From Phellopilus nigrolimitatus (lineage: Eukaryota; Basidiomycota; Agaricomycetes; Hymenochaetales; Hymenochaetaceae), in the NCBI GenBank assembly GCA_021029095.1, contig JAJOHG010000007.1, positions 1,116,001 to 1,180,000 on the forward strand: a stretch of 64,000 bases of DNA, read 5' to 3'. The translations under genes and the position numbers were made by a program. Of this stretch, positions 32,550 to 45,382 are shown piece by piece. Below the pieces are notes generated by a model. It ran no database searches and was not told where the DNA came from. It was given only the letters and a program-made list of their open reading frames with translations. Position 1 is the first letter of the stretch. Every line of letters starts with the position of its first letter.

Positions 32550-33650
32550 ATGAGCGGAGACTGCGTCCTGGTTCTAGGTGCTACTGGGAAGACAGGTGAG
32601 GTAATCGTCAAAGAACTTTTGCAGCTCCCTGATTTCGTGCGTTCATTATGCTCCCATACGAATTATTATTAACATTTTTATTCTATTTTCCAGGTTGTCA
32701 TTGCTGCCGTTCATCCTTCGTCTGCTGAAAAACCGGTCGTCTTGAGGTTCCAAAATCGCGGCGCTGAGATCCGTGTCGTCGACATTGAGAAATCGACTCC
32801 TGAACAACTCAGCGACACGCTTAAAGGTGTAGACGTCGTGCTTTGTGCCATCGAGTGGACGCAGATCAAGCTGCAGTACCCTCTAATCGATGCTGCGAAA
32901 AAGGCGGGTGTGAAGAGGTTCATCTGGGCTCCTACTTGCGCCCGTGGCGTTAGGCGGCTTCACGATGAGGTATGTCCGTTTTTGAATAGAGTCTCCCTCC
33001 CCCATCCATTGTGTCCAATATGCCTTGTTTAAATGACTGATGATTCCTTCTCCAGAAACTTGCCGTCCATGATTATATCAAGAAATCTGGAATTGGCTAT
33101 ACATTCATCGACGTTGCCTTATGGTAAGTCCTTCGAACCTTCATATAATTGTCACTCGTCTTATATATACGTATATCGCAGGTTTATGCTTCCTGTCCTC
33201 AATACTTCGAAAGCCATGTGGCCAATCCAAGTTGAATTCTCCAAACAAATGCACGGAACCGGCGACATCAAATGCGCTTTCATCGACAGACGCGATGTCG
33301 GCACATTCGTTGCGCGCGTTCTTCGTGATGAGTGCACGCTGAATCGTTGCGTGTTCTGCTGGGCGGTTGAGGCCACGCAGAACGAGGTCTTCGCGCTTGC
33401 GGAGCGCATCTCTGGGCAGAAGATTGATATTGTCAGGGTGAGCAAGGAAGACCTTGCAGAGAAACTGAAAAAGTCGGAAGGTATGGAACGCGCGTTTCTG
33501 GAGTATGCGCATAGTTGGTGGATCCGTGGCGACAATGCCGTCGAGAATGCGAAGAAGGAATACAGGTTTGTGCTCGATGGGAAGGAGCTTTACCCCGACC
33601 TGGAGTTGGGCTCTTTCGAGACATATGCGAAGGAGTTTTACTTGGAATAG
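32550..33650 (+). CDS. NmrA-like NAD(P)-binding protein (copy 5)
   Basis: Four exons (32550-32636, 32694-32969, 33056-33123, 33182-33650), 299 aa, with the same intron positions and phases as the other copies. MSGDCVLVLGATGKTGEVIV carries the cofactor motif. It is the most diverged copy: in exon 2 the usual RFIPCDWGTA is RFIWAPTCA. Exon 4 keeps FVARVLRDECTLNRCVFCW and GDNAVENAKKE. It is likely an enzyme of the same class with a different substrate. The splice acceptors and total length support an intact gene. Confidence 0.82.
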
Positions 33651-33821
33651 ATGTCTCTATTGCCACAGCTGTAATACTATTCTAATGTCCGTAGTACCGA
33701 GATAGCAAATGAAGTCCGATTAAAATGCTCAAGGGAAAGATGAAAGCAAAACACAATGAAGTACACAGACACATTGTTCATCAGCACATGAAATTGAAGC
33801 AAAATTAGGAGAGGGAAAAGC

Positions 33822-35231
33822 TCAGATCTCAGGCATGCCTCGATATCCACTGTGCTCGGCGTTCACGTCTGAGTTCAATAATCCAGAACTCGGCTGGACA
33901 ACATGAGTCTGAGAGATATTGCGAGTATTGTAATCGCCGATTTCAGGAGACATGGACGTTGGGTACGTAGTATGATCGTTCGGATTCTGCGGAGATAGGC
34001 AGAGCGTATATCAGCAAGATAGATACAGAGACATTCGCAAGGGGACTCATACGTATAATGGAGACGAGTTTGTCTGCACAACCGGCAAGGCCGGTGCATA
34101 ATACGACGCGTTAGCATTGGTGGCAAAGGGAGACTTCTGAGCGAGCCTGCCAGAATCCAATTCCGTGTCTTCGGGCCCATCCGGGTCATCTTTGTCCGAA
34201 TAAACCTTGACATGCGCATATTTTCTCCAGTTCCTCCTGTAAAGGAAGAATGCCGCTCCTCCAATAAGAGCCAAACCTCCGACACTACCTAACACGGCGC
34301 CCACAATAGCCCCCGTGTTGCTAGACGACGAACTTTCTTTTCCTTGAGATCCTTGTGTTGAACTACCAGTAGACGAAGTTGCGGTCTGGCTAGGTGTTGC
34401 GGACGATTCTGGGCCTGGATAGCGGATTCGTTCGGCCATGTCTTATTAGTTTTGGAAGTTCGAAAGTAAGACGTACCGTGGTCAGAAAGAGCAGCCTGAG
34501 GGTCGAAGTTTGTCGCTGTGACGTTAAGATACGCCCACGCTGGGACCGACGTCTCCAGAGGAATATCCTTCGGAAATCTTAGTGAACAGGAAACCGAGAA
34601 AATCAGGCGGAAGTACAATGTAGATGTCGAAAATCACTTACTCCATGACATAAACACTCGGACAAAAGGCATTCCAGCTACTCCAACTAGAGAAATCAAC
34701 ACGGAGAAGAAAACGCAATGTAAGAAATGCGAAGAAATTAACGAATATAGAACACCTACCTATCAACATTGGACGCGTTTTGACACGCAGCGCAAGCACA
34801 CATTACGGAATACATGATTGTACTGCAATAACACGGCGTGGAAATAGATGCATTCTGTGGGCCAGTATAAAACTTGCCTGGCGGGAGCTCGCTAACGTCG
34901 AATTCTGGTTTGACCCATAAGGACAACAGTTTATTTTCACTCTAAAGAGATTAAGAAGGACTTACGACCACCATTACACTGCCCTCCAAGATATGCTCCG
35001 ACTTGGCAAGGTGTTTGGCCCCTCGAGTTGTTAAACTGCGAAGAAAGAACAGAAAAGGTCAGCAGTTTTGATTCGAAGATCCTAAGAGACCTATATACAC
35101 ACAAGAGCCAGTCCGGGAAGACAAGTCGCCTCAACCGTGATTTGTGCGGTCGTAACTCTCCAGCACAGACTGCCTAGTAGTAATAGCTGCAGCAGCGTCG
35201 CAGACGCAACCCCACGAGAGATTGCGGACAT
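33822..35231 (-). CDS. secreted-type single-pass membrane protein (Mid2-like architecture)
   Basis: Seven exons in transcription order: 35103-35231, 34966-35035, 34760-34904, 34642-34686, 34477-34577, 34053-34414, 33822-33986, giving 338 aa. The signal peptide is MSAISRGVASATLLQLLLLG to about residue 33. The ectodomain is Cys-rich (TPCQVGAYLGGQCNGGQ, then CYCSTIMYSVMCACAACQ), followed by a Ser/Thr-rich stalk, one membrane span (GAVLGSVGGLALIGGAAFF), a basic RRNWRK stop-transfer and a cytoplasmic tail. This architecture is common in basidiomycetes and is of unknown function, possibly a cell-wall sensor. A 45-nt exon lies in the middle. Confidence 0.8.
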
Positions 35232-35742
35232 CGATGGTGCGGGCACTGGTGGTGTGAAGCAAAAGAAGGCGTGCACGTTTTACTCCAACTGTATAGGTAT
35301 CAAACATGCGGTGGCTACTAGTATTGCCTTCGGAAGTGAAACAAGAGCCTCCGTGTTGGCGCCGGCCTGCCCGAGTCCCATTTAAGCGGAGATCAATAGA
35401 ATCAAAGGTATGAATGGAAGATGAAGAAGCATAGAATTAGGATCTAGCCTCGAGCCACTATTTTGTGCCGATGATGTCTATCGCCTTTGATTTCAGTTAT
35501 CACCAGAAGGAAAGAAAATATCCACTAGCATAGTTTAATTTAGGAAATGTGGTTACTGCAAACCACGAGGCCGAATATCACGCACCACTAGCAGCTATGC
35601 CAAATGTAGCTGACATTGATGGCGTCACTCCGCAAGAACAAGACGGTCTTAAGGCGCCGGGAACAACAGCAACGTAGCATTTACGCGTGTATTTTGTTCG
35701 CAGAAGGCCATGTAATGTTATTCAGAGACGTACAAATAACAG
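35232..35742. other. intergenic, no gene seen
   Basis: Contains the promoter of the minus-strand membrane protein and the 3' flank of rad10. Nothing else is recognised. Confidence 0.45.
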
Positions 35743-37177
35743 TCAATCATCCTCGTTGAGGTCAAGCTCGATATCCCAGACCGGGCTCGGAGGTCGCCCA
35801 GGATGCTTTCCCGTGTCTTCTTTTCTCCTGCTCGATTTTCCAACGCCCGCAGTGTATTCGGAGCCATTCATTGTCATGTCCTCGCTCTTGCTTATGCTTG
35901 TTAAAAGCGGATCGACAAGGACACTCGTATCGTCATTCAAATCGAGCTCAATACTCCATGGTGGACTTGGATCGCGAGCAGGTGCAACGGGAGCCAGCAG
36001 GCGCAGGCGGCGGATGCATGTCGGCTGCTGACCCGAACTGATGTACTTGGCGGCTCTGAGACCCTGTGTACTCTACGTTTAAATCAGCGCTCGAAAGTTC
36101 GGAAGCAATGGTCTCCTGCTCGTCCTGATTTTCTGCTTGGATCCGTGTCTGCATCGACGAAAGAGCACTCGTCGCCTTGTTGCGAAAAGGCTTATCGAAC
36201 GCGTCGACGACGCGGCGCACCTTGACTTGCCCAAAGCCAGGAAGACTGCGCAGCTGTTCCGGGTCCGCGTGCGCAATCTTGGCGAACGACTGCAAACAGG
36301 CAGTGAAATCCAGAAGAAGGCTCGCGATAGAGTTCTACGTACTCCGAACGATGTCCTTAAGGTCTCGACGTCCATCTTGTTCACTTTGTTTATACTTGTC
36401 AGTGCGGAACGAAGCATCGCGCTGTACTCCTTGTCCACACGCTCCTTTATGAGGTCGGGCGGTTTATGCTCGAACGCCTTGTAGGTAGCAAGGTACGTGC
36501 CCGCTTCTTCTTTTCTAAAAATAAGATTCAGTCTTGGTTTTCTTATCAAAGCGATTTATTCTCACGACCAGCATACGATAATGGTGATGTTGTTTATCAG
36601 GCACACTTTCGTGAGCTCGCGTATCGGGTCTTGATGTTCACTCTTCGATACGAGAGGCGTGTGAGTAATAACAAGGAAAGAAAGCTCAGATACTCCGTAC
36701 AATGTCACAAATGAGGAGCAGGATCCGCAGATTGTACATAGTCCCAAGCTTTTGTATTCGATGGTGAATGTATTCCGGGTGGAGCCTGTGGTACTTTAGA
36801 CTGGGGTAGATTAGTCGGTGAGCTCAATGAAAAAACATCTACCTACCTAAGGAACAGTGCGCAGGTAGTTCTACCGAGTTGAAAATCCGGAATTATGTCG
36901 CCAAACTCTTTATTCACATTCCTTATACATTCGAGTAGCGGATTGGTTCTCTGAGGATTAAAGATTCAGTCTTTTCCAGTCCTTTCGTTCCCGGTTTTCT
37001 GCAAGGCGAAAGTACCTGTAAAGGATTGATGATGATTGCATTTCCAGAGCCTGGCTGAACAACTGGTGGTTTGATTGTAGGCTTGCTCGAGCCAGCTGCA
37101 GCGCTAGTGTTGGCAGTTAAGGAGGACATGGTGGTCGGTGGATAAGGAGTCAATGTGGACGCGGCTACGCGTGACAT
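35743..37177 (-). CDS. rad10: DNA excision repair protein Rad10/ERCC1
   Basis: Seven exons in transcription order: 37016-37177, 36847-36950, 36694-36800, 36566-36629, 36343-36514, 36077-36289, 35743-36024, giving 367 aa. [20 protein letters not shown], then [12 protein letters not shown], then [20 protein letters not shown] form the central nuclease-like domain. [20 protein letters not shown], then [18 protein letters not shown], then [19 protein letters not shown] form the tandem helix-hairpin-helix that binds XPF/Rad1. The partner nuclease cuts 5' of lesions in nucleotide excision repair. Beyond the usual end there is an extension of about 95 residues with two copies of a PSPxWxIELDLNxD motif. 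It is divergent from the amidohydrolase, 279 nt away. Confidence 0.9.
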
Positions 37178-37456
37178 AACATAACATGAGCAATTGATCC
37201 AAGAGCAGGTGCCTCAGCCTATCGTTTTAGGTCTGAGAAATTCATTTCTGTATAGAACACACATCCTGTATCTTCTATGGATGTTCGCAGCCTCGGTTCT
37301 CGCTGAAATAAAAAGACCTTCATTACTAACACGATAACGCCGGCACGTCCACAATTACATAACTATTTTGTTACATAAGAAGGGCGTACGCGCTGCTTTT
37401 GGACTCGGAGTCCGGACACTCAACATCGCCCTCGACAACGGACCTTCAGCACGACG
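37178..37456. promoter_or_regulatory. divergent promoter, rad10 and amidohydrolase 1
   Basis: 279 nt between two divergent ATGs. No gene and no clear TATA box on the plus side; this is presumably a shared bidirectional promoter. Confidence 0.45.
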
Positions 37457-40400
37457 ATGGACGCGAAGGTTGTGAATGATGTCGAGCATGATGCTGCGAC
37501 ATGGATGGCGCGTCGTAAGGCGCGTCGCCATCGCCCTTGGCCCATCTTCGCTTTGGCGCTCCTCACGTTCTTCGTCCTCGGCACGCACATCCATCTCACG
37601 CACACGAGCACACGCCGGAGTGTACGTGTTCCATCGGACGCGGCCGAGATACACGCGCGCTGCAAGAACCTCAAGCTCAAGCCGAGCCCACCTCCAAAGT
37701 TCAACAAACGTCGGAGCTCGGACAGATTCGTGCCAGGAACGAAGGCGACGCTTGTCAAGAACGCGACAATTTGGACAGGAAGAATCGACGGACTGGAGAT
37801 AATTAAAGGCGATCTCCTCCTCGACAAGGGCATTATCAAGGCTATCGGGCACGTTGGGGAAGAAACTCTGCAGAGCTTAGATAGCGAAGCGGTGACCGTC
37901 AATGCAAACGGCGCGTGGATATCTCCCGGGTACGTTTCCGTAATCTTTTGCACTTTTTTCTTTCTTTCTTTTGATAGTAAACTGAGCGAACATATAGCAT
38001 TGTAGACTTGCACTCGCACATCGGCGATGATCCCTCTCCAGAGCTGTCTGGAGCAGAAGATGACAACTCGCTTCATGGAGTTACCCAACCATGGTTGCGC
38101 GCACTTGACGGGCTGAACACCCACGATGATTCATATCATCTCTCAATTTCAGGAGGTGTAACGACTTCACTTGTTCTTCCAGGGTCAGCGAACGGAATTG
38201 GTGAGTATACGCTTCTTTCGTATCGCATCTTTGCTGGTCGTTTCTTGAAGCAAAAATTATATTAAATAAGCCTCGGTTTAACCAAGCCTTGTAACCAGAG
38301 AATTTTCCACAAAGCGCGTTTACATCTAAGCTCCATCATCCAGTTACTCCTCTCTCTCTCTCTCTTTCCTTCAATGCATACCGTCTTATTGCGCACGAGT
38401 GTTGATTGCGCTTATCTTCAGGTGGACAGGGTTTTGTCATCAAGTTGCGCGACACGGCCGAGCGCTCGCCGACGTCTAAACTGCTTGAGCCTCCATTCAC
38501 ACTGAATCGTTCTGAAGTCATCGACTGGTCTATGCCGCCACGATGGCGCCAAATGAAGTACGTCCGACGCTTGCCCTTCCTTTTCAAAAATGCAGATCAA
38601 CTTATTATATATTTGCAGACACGCATGTGGCGAGAACCCGCGCCGTGTATACGGGAACACACGTATGGACAACATCTGGGCGTTCCGCGAAGTGTACGAC
38701 AAAGCTCGGCAGATCAAGGAGAAGCAGGATGCATACTGCTCGAAAGTGCTCAGCGACGAATGGGCAGGTCTGGGCGCATTCCCAGAGGAACTGCAATGGG
38801 AGGCGCTCGTCGACGTCCTCAGGGGACGGGTGAAGGTCCAAGTGCATTGTTACGAAGCTGTCGACTTGGATGATCTTGTTCGAGTACGTTCAGCATGTCC
38901 TTGATCAGAAGAGAAAAACATACTTACAGGTAGTATTTTGCGCAGCTTACGAACGAGTTCAAGTTCCCCATCGCTGCTTTCCACCATGCTCATGAGACGT
39001 ATCTCGTTCCCGAACTTCTTAAAAAAGCCTACGGTACTGTGTAATGCTTTTTTCACCTTCGGCCGTTTCTTAACACATTTTACTCCCAGGCCATACCCCT
39101 GCTTCTGCCATGTTTGCTACGAACGCACGATACAAACGCGAAGCGTATCGCGGCTCAGAGTTCGCTCCCAGAATTCTGGCAGACAACGGGATCCAGGTTG
39201 TCATGAAGGTGCTGATAATCTACTGAAACATACGACTTTTTATCTGACATCTTCCTTTCTAGAGCGATCGTATGTTGATTCATCTCCGCATCTCCATTGT
39301 CATCTGGCTTAATTAGGTTTCCAGACCCTGTTTTGAACTCGCGCTTCCTTCTGTATGAGGCACAACAGGCTCACTACTACGGCCTTCCGGACAATATTGC
39401 CTTGGCATCCGTCACGACTACTCCAGCGCAGGTAATGGGTATGGAACACCGCATCGGCCTCATCAACGAAGGCTACGATGCAGACCTAGTCATTTGGGAC
39501 TCTCACCCCCTTGCACTCGGCGCAACCCCCAAACAGGTCTTCATCGACGGAATCGCGCAACTCGCGGATCCCTACACTACGGAGAAACCCGACAGCTTTC
39601 AGAGCGTGCCAAAGACACCGAACTTCGACAAAGAGGCTGCGAACGCAGTCAAGTACGAAGGACTGCCACCGCTCGCTCCAGAGAAGTCGCTGGTCGGAAC
39701 AGTGGCTTTCACGAATGTGAGGAGCATGACGATCCTCACTGCGGAGAGCGAAGGCATCGTGAATGCGTTTGAGGCGCAGAACGATGAGTTTGCAACCATC
39801 GTTGTTGAGCGCGGTAGGGTCACATGTGCAGGAGTCCAGAGCACATGTTCGTCGTTCATGAGCGCATCGGATGCAGAGGTCGTTGATCTGAAAGGCGGTG
39901 CGATCTCCCCTGGCCTTGTATCTTTTGGATCCCCGCTTGGTCTTGAGGAAATTGAGGGCGAAAGCTCAACATCCGATGGGTTTGTGTACGACCCACTAGC
40001 GAAGGCCGTGCCCAACATCGTCGGCGGCGACACTGCATTGATTCGTGCCGCAGACGGCCTACAATACGCAACGCGGGATGCATAGTAAGTGTTCTTTGAT
40101 AATATGTATCACGAAGTTTACCTATTATTTCCTGCAATAGTCTCGGGTATCGCGCAGGCGTAACTACCGGTATCACCGCGCCTAAACATCGAGGATTCCT
40201 CTCCGGTCTCAGCACGGCATTCGGGCTCGGAGCGGCTCACAAGCTCGAGAAGGGTGCGCTCGTGCAGGAGGTCGCAGCTGTGCATGTCACTGTCGGCCAC
40301 ATGGGAAAGACCCCAAGCATCAGCACACAGATTGCGGCGTTGCGCCACCTGCTACTCGACGATGGTGGAGAATCGTCGGCCTTCAAGGACGTTGCAGAGG

Positions 40401-41192
40401 TAAGTTACATGAATCTGTCTGACCTACGGGTTTCGCTTGTTATGCTTGCTGATCGCCGTTACATAGGGTAAAATGACGCTCGTTGTCGAAGCTCAAAGTG
40501 CTGATGTTATTTCGACGCTGCTGCGACTAAAGAAAGAAGTCGAGGAGGAAGTCGGCGGACCTATGAAGATGACGATCGTAGGTGCGGCGGAGGCGCATCT
40601 TCTCGCGAAGGACCTTGCCACAGCAGATGTTGGTGTCGTCGTCGTACCCTCGCGGCCTTTCCCATACACTTGGGAACATCGTCGCATGTAGGCCTTCTAA
40701 GTATTTGGTGCATTGTATAACTGGCTGAAGTAATTTGGACTGCAGATTGCCCGGCCCGCCTCTGACGAGCGACAGTGCAATCTCGCTGCTGCTTGCGCAC
40801 AATGTAACGGTGGGCATCGGAATTGAGGAGTCTTGGAGCGTACGCAATACACGCTTCGATGCAGCTTGGGTATGTGTCAATCGCAGCTCCTCCATTTCCA
40901 GACTCAGTAACTAACATGATGTTCTTTATCTTTTCTTTCCCACCTACCGTTTAATCTTCTCCCCTTTCCTTGCTGCCTGCCGGTTTCTCAGGCCGCGCTT
41001 GAAGCTGCTGGCGATATCACAAAGATCCAGGCGCTCGCATTGGCTTCATCTAACCTTGAGAAACTCCTCGGGCTCGAAGTGGATGCGGACCTCGCGGATC
41101 TTGTCGCTACGGAGGCGGGCGATATGTTCGATTTTGAAAGCAAAGTCGTCGGGGTCATATCGCCGAGGCGAAGCGTCGTCGATCTGTTTTAG
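37457..41192 (+). CDS. membrane-anchored amidohydrolase (CE9-like), paralogue 1
   Basis: Twelve exons: 37457-37929, 37998-38200, 38422-38557, 38619-38883, 38946-39033, 39090-39208, 39263-39269, 39325-40084, 40141-40399, 40467-40687, 40746-40869, 40992-41192, giving 951 aa. Basic KARRHR followed by a hydrophobic segment (residues 27-47) suggests a type II membrane anchor. Metal-site motifs of the amidohydrolase superfamily are visible: IVDLHSH (HxH), VQVHCYEAVD, AAFHHAHETY and SDH; the last is split across a 7-nt exon. ITPAQVMGMEHRIG-like and DADLVIWDSHP blocks follow. A second amidohydrolase-like half (GVTTGITAPKH, VAAVHVTVGH) lacks the full ligand set. The substrate is unknown; fungal databases often label such proteins carbohydrate esterase family 9. 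Confidence 0.82.
39263..39269 (+). other. 7-nt microexon (AGCGATC) of amidohydrolase 1
   Basis: Bounded by TTTCTAG upstream and GTATGT downstream. It joins VVMK to PVLNSR as Ser-Asp-His, the catalytic metal-binding Asp motif. The same 7-nt exon is present at 47086-47092 in the paralogue. Confidence 0.75.
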
Positions 41193-41733
41193 CATTGTGC
41201 TTTACGGACACTAGACCTCATCACGTGATCAAAATCAGTTTACTCTAGGAATCAATGATCGACGCATCTCTGGGTTCGCCAATGCTCGCCTCCCGCCTTT
41301 TTCTGCTTCCGCCTTGAAGAATTCGCACTTGAGACAGGTCGCTCACCGAAAGTAGAGTACGGGGAAACTACTCAAACTCAAACCTTTGACGTACTATTGA
41401 TTTCTCAGATAGAGTTGAGACACTTTTTTGTCACGTCTTTGTCGGTTTCTTTAAGGTGCCATTGTCCAGTCATTCCTTGTGTCTGAAAATGGTTCTAAAA
41501 AGAAAGATTGCTATACATGTGTCTCTGAACTTGCGCAATAATGAATATGCAATGAGAGTTTCTGCGTCTGGATGGATCACAGGATTAAGGAACGCGCTGG
41601 AACTAGTCGACAACCGAGTCAGATTCAAAAAGCTATGTCATAAGCCAAGAAATTATGCAATCCGTGTCGTACCTTCAAGCTTATTCGTGACAGACATCGA
41701 GTGTATCTCTCCGGAAAACTCGGACTTGAAGCT
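41193..41733. other. intergenic between convergent genes
   Basis: Contains the 3' flanks of amidohydrolase 1 (plus) and the seven-TM gene (minus). The 93-aa frame at 41456-41737 has no family features. Confidence 0.45.
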
Positions 41734-43466
41734 TTAATATGTCTGGACCGAGGTGAAAACCAATTGCTGTGTGGAGAATGACCCGTAGGACTGCTGCCCC
41801 GAGTCTGATCCGTCCTCTCTAAGGTTCAACAGCAATCTCTGAATCATGATTGCCTCGATTGCCATAGCGAACCCGGATGGTACCTCCATGTATGTTTGCT
41901 GTAAAGGCTTAGCATCAGCCTCAGAGTTTTCTGGAGGCATCGAGAAAAACAGGCTGATGAAGAAATGAAGAAAGATATACACGTACTCCCTTTACGATCC
42001 AAATAATTTGTGCCATAAAAAAGAAGGAGAACACTCTAAAGACGAATTAGCTTCTAAAATCATTAAATGACGATGCTCGAGACTTACACAAAAAAGTACA
42101 ATACCGAGTCTCTTACAAGCAGGGTGAGTAGGCGGCTCATAGAGCTTTCGGTTCCAAACACTCTCAGATTTTGTATGCCTTTGTACAAGGCAAGCCCGAA
42201 CAATAAGGACTCGTTTGCAAGTGCCGGTGTCCAATATGCCCAGAAGAAACTAGGTGAATCGGCAGGCCAACATGCGCGCATACTGGGATCGCTTCCAAAA
42301 TTCAGTATAACAGCTAAATCGTCCAGTATTGCGAAATAGAAAAGATTCAGAATTCAGTCAGCAGAGGAATTAAGAATCCTACGCTTTTCCTTCTTCACTA
42401 CCATTGCAGCGATAACCACATCCGCGACAACCGTGATGATCAAAGTGGTGGTAAAAAGTAATAAAATCTTCCTGCTCTTGTTGTACATTGCATAAATTCG
42501 AAGCTGGAGAGTCACTAGCTCGTTTAGTTAGATCGATCTCGGAAGATTATCGTCGATGCGGGTTATTAAAGGCGTACTCTCGGTTATAGTGCACATTATA
42601 ATTCCAATAATCCACTGCGACTTCACCCAGCAATTGCCTGAAATTCAGATCATAGATCACTCTAAGCTTAGACGTCCTCGCAGCTTGGACAGGAAACACA
42701 AACATCTGCAAAATCACGTAAGCTAATTTTCTTTCCGTAATATCGTGGCAAAATTTGACAGACAACTAAAGGTATGTTCAGTAGTTATGAAGCAAGGTAA
42801 ATGATAGGTTGTGCTTACATCGATTGAAATCTTCGGTAAAAACATTACTGAAAATGCGTCAATCCGTATTCTTGGATGAATAGCCAGCGAGTGTTCATTA
42901 CCGGTATTGAGATATCTTTAAAAGACAACTCAAAATCGGTCTCGTGAGTATTTTTAATCACTTACAACATGTCAATCAGAGTACAATATCTGGCCTGGAG
43001 ATGGTCACGATGGCGAGTAAGGAACCCTCTGTTAAGTCACGTATAACAAATAGTAGGTCCACCGCGACATACCGCAAGGAAAAGGAGCTTCCCGATCCCC
43101 ATTCCTGCACTCTGTCCAGTCGTGCAGAAAAGAAGGTCGTATTAGCAAGGGTTTTATTGAATCATATCCAATAAATGCAGAGCTGGACTTACCCACATCG
43201 TGGTCACTTCACGGTCGAATGTTATGCCTGCGACACATGTTTCATTTTAGTCTCAACTTCAGTTATGGGCATTTTGTGTTACCGTAATCATATATATAAA
43301 GAGCCAAGGACGCCACTTTTGTGTAAGAGTTAATCAGTTTGATATAGACTATATTCCAGATTACAGACTAACAATTAAGCATTTTAGTCAATTGAATGGT
43401 GTCCATAGTTTGAATCGCAGCGCCTATGTCTTCGCAAAAGGAGCCAGTGCAAACGGTACTTGTCAT
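41734..43466 (-). CDS. predicted seven-TM protein, DUF6533 type
   Basis: A minus-strand gene with about eight short exons, only partly resolved. The likely start at 43466 gives MTSTVCTGSFCEDIGAAIQT. Further exons read ASLALYIYDYGITFDREVTT, then GIGKLLFLA, then CWVKSQWIIGIIM, then LQLRIYAMYNKSRKILLLF followed by a membrane span, then VRDSVLYFFV. The last exon ends with MPPENSEADAKPLQQTYMEV. The YDYG-type first segment and LRIYAMYNKSRK are the hallmarks of basidiomycete DUF6533 membrane proteins, of unknown function. It lies between two paralogous amidohydrolases. The exact exon borders need transcripts. Confidence 0.6.
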
Positions 43467-45382
43467 GTACGTGCTAAAATAAAAGACAGGTGAGTTGCGA
43501 GGCAGGGCGGAGGAAGGACCGTACAAACAAAGACGTTAGAACACCCCTTTGTACACGTCTGTACTCTTATATATAGGCCAGCTCAAGAGTGCTCGTGACA
43601 GCGCGTCCCATCATGCAGATATAATAAGATCTTCGCATCAGATTCATACGATACTTTTTGCGTTCATAGATCTACAGAAGAAGTTGGGAATGGCGTTTCT
43701 TGAAGAACATCGCTTTGGGTGTGAACATTCTAAAGTAAACTACGTAAGTTTTCTCGAAGTGGATTCGAGAGATGGTCACTGAGGGATAGATGGTCTTCAG
43801 CAATAAACTAATTACACGAAGTCCTCCAGTATATCTTCCCTGTTGGCCGGCTGAATGATGAGCAAGAACAGTGACCCACGATACAAATCATGGGATGCTG
43901 ATGCTTCGCGACGAAATTACCAGAGTAGCAGTACAGGTCATCAATGTGCGAGAAGATTTATCGAACGAGACGCTACTGATAGAGATTCAGTCGCCGGCGT
44001 TTGGGCAGTGCTAAGAAAACGAAGCTGGCGCGCGGGCACCCGATGGTCTATGTCCAAAGGCTCGAGCACAGCGGCGCAGGTACCGCATCAAAGGTATGGT
44101 GCGATTCATTCGCGGACATTGGTACAAGGAGTCGTCAGAGGCGAATGGCTGTCTAATATCGGTGACTCACTGAAGGAGCGTGATGTTGCGCTGAAGTCGC
44201 ATCTAGGAAGGTAGATGATATTTCCTGTCTGTGATCAGACAAAATCCAGTTACGGTATCAGAAAAAAACGAGACCTCCTTTCCGAAATTCGTACCCAGAT
44301 CTATTTCTGTTTAACATCGTGATCCGCTTATCCTCGAGCAACGCATTTGGATTTCGGACGGAGTCGTTGATCCTGAAATTTTCTATAAGCTTGAGTGCTA
44401 TAGATTTCGCGAACGGTGGAATGAATATTAGAAACGACGCAGCACAAGGATCAGGTGAACAATTCGAGCATGCGATGGTTTCAAAAAAAGGAAATCGTAT
44501 ATCGCCGGCCATAGAATGGCAAGCAACGCGTCCATGGATCTGTCATTACCGCATCTGTCACCAAGAGCATAGGATATTGAGCTTACTTTTTGTGGCACAT
44601 AGAAGCATACAACGAGGTATGTGGCTAGGTGCGGAGTTATCCAGAAATTGCCGCGACCACCGTACTAGTTTATTCGCTGTATATCCGGAGCTTGCGTGAG
44701 TTGAATTTACTTTCAATCGCTACAAGTCTACGTGTTCGAGAGTAGTTTAGGACCGTTCACAGAGTTTTGAATTTTAGGTTGTCACGACACTGCCCATTCG
44801 TTTCGGCGGAACTTAGCGCGTTGACACCAACGGAGAACTCAATATTGTACGCATAGACGATGACGATTTGTGACGAGCTGTTGCTGATCCATAAGTATCA
44901 TGTGAGATCAAGAAACAGAGTCACTATAAATTGCATAAATGCCCATTGTTTTGGTGAGTTTCATCATGGCATCGCGACATGGCATAAAGTTATGACAGAA
45001 GAAAGCTAACCAGCGAGTCGAAGCTGAGAAGAAAGAGGTCGACCTGCTTCAGACAAACGTAAGCAGAGAAAATCGGCACATATCACGTGGTCCTCGGCAC
45101 TTCATTTGATGCTGTCCAATTTCAAACTATATACATAATCATCAAAGGAATTCTCTGAATTTCATGGGATCGTAGCTCTTTATTTTTGATCATTTTCTCT
45201 CTCGACGTGCGCGAAAAGTCTGAGCAGCCCCGTCGGCAAGTTCGGCTTCAAATTCTAGGCGATCGGCAAGATGTTCTATTTGCGCTTATCTTGCCGTTGA
45301 ACCATGAGGACCGCCGCGAACCTCGTTTCTCTCGAGATTATCATCTCATACTCACGGGTCGACGTTACCCAGGACGCCGACG
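43467..45382. other. intergenic, no gene recognised
   Basis: About 1.9 kb with short open frames (43855-44214, 44319-44699) that have no recognisable features. A short spliced frame near 44947-45060 (MPIVL joined to RVEAEKKEVDLLQTN) has canonical splice signals but is too short to call. Confidence 0.4.

Noticed and set aside
44947..45060. Short spliced frame MPIVL + RVEAEKKEVDLLQTN
   Set aside because: The splice sites look good, but the frame ends soon after and no third exon or family match was found.
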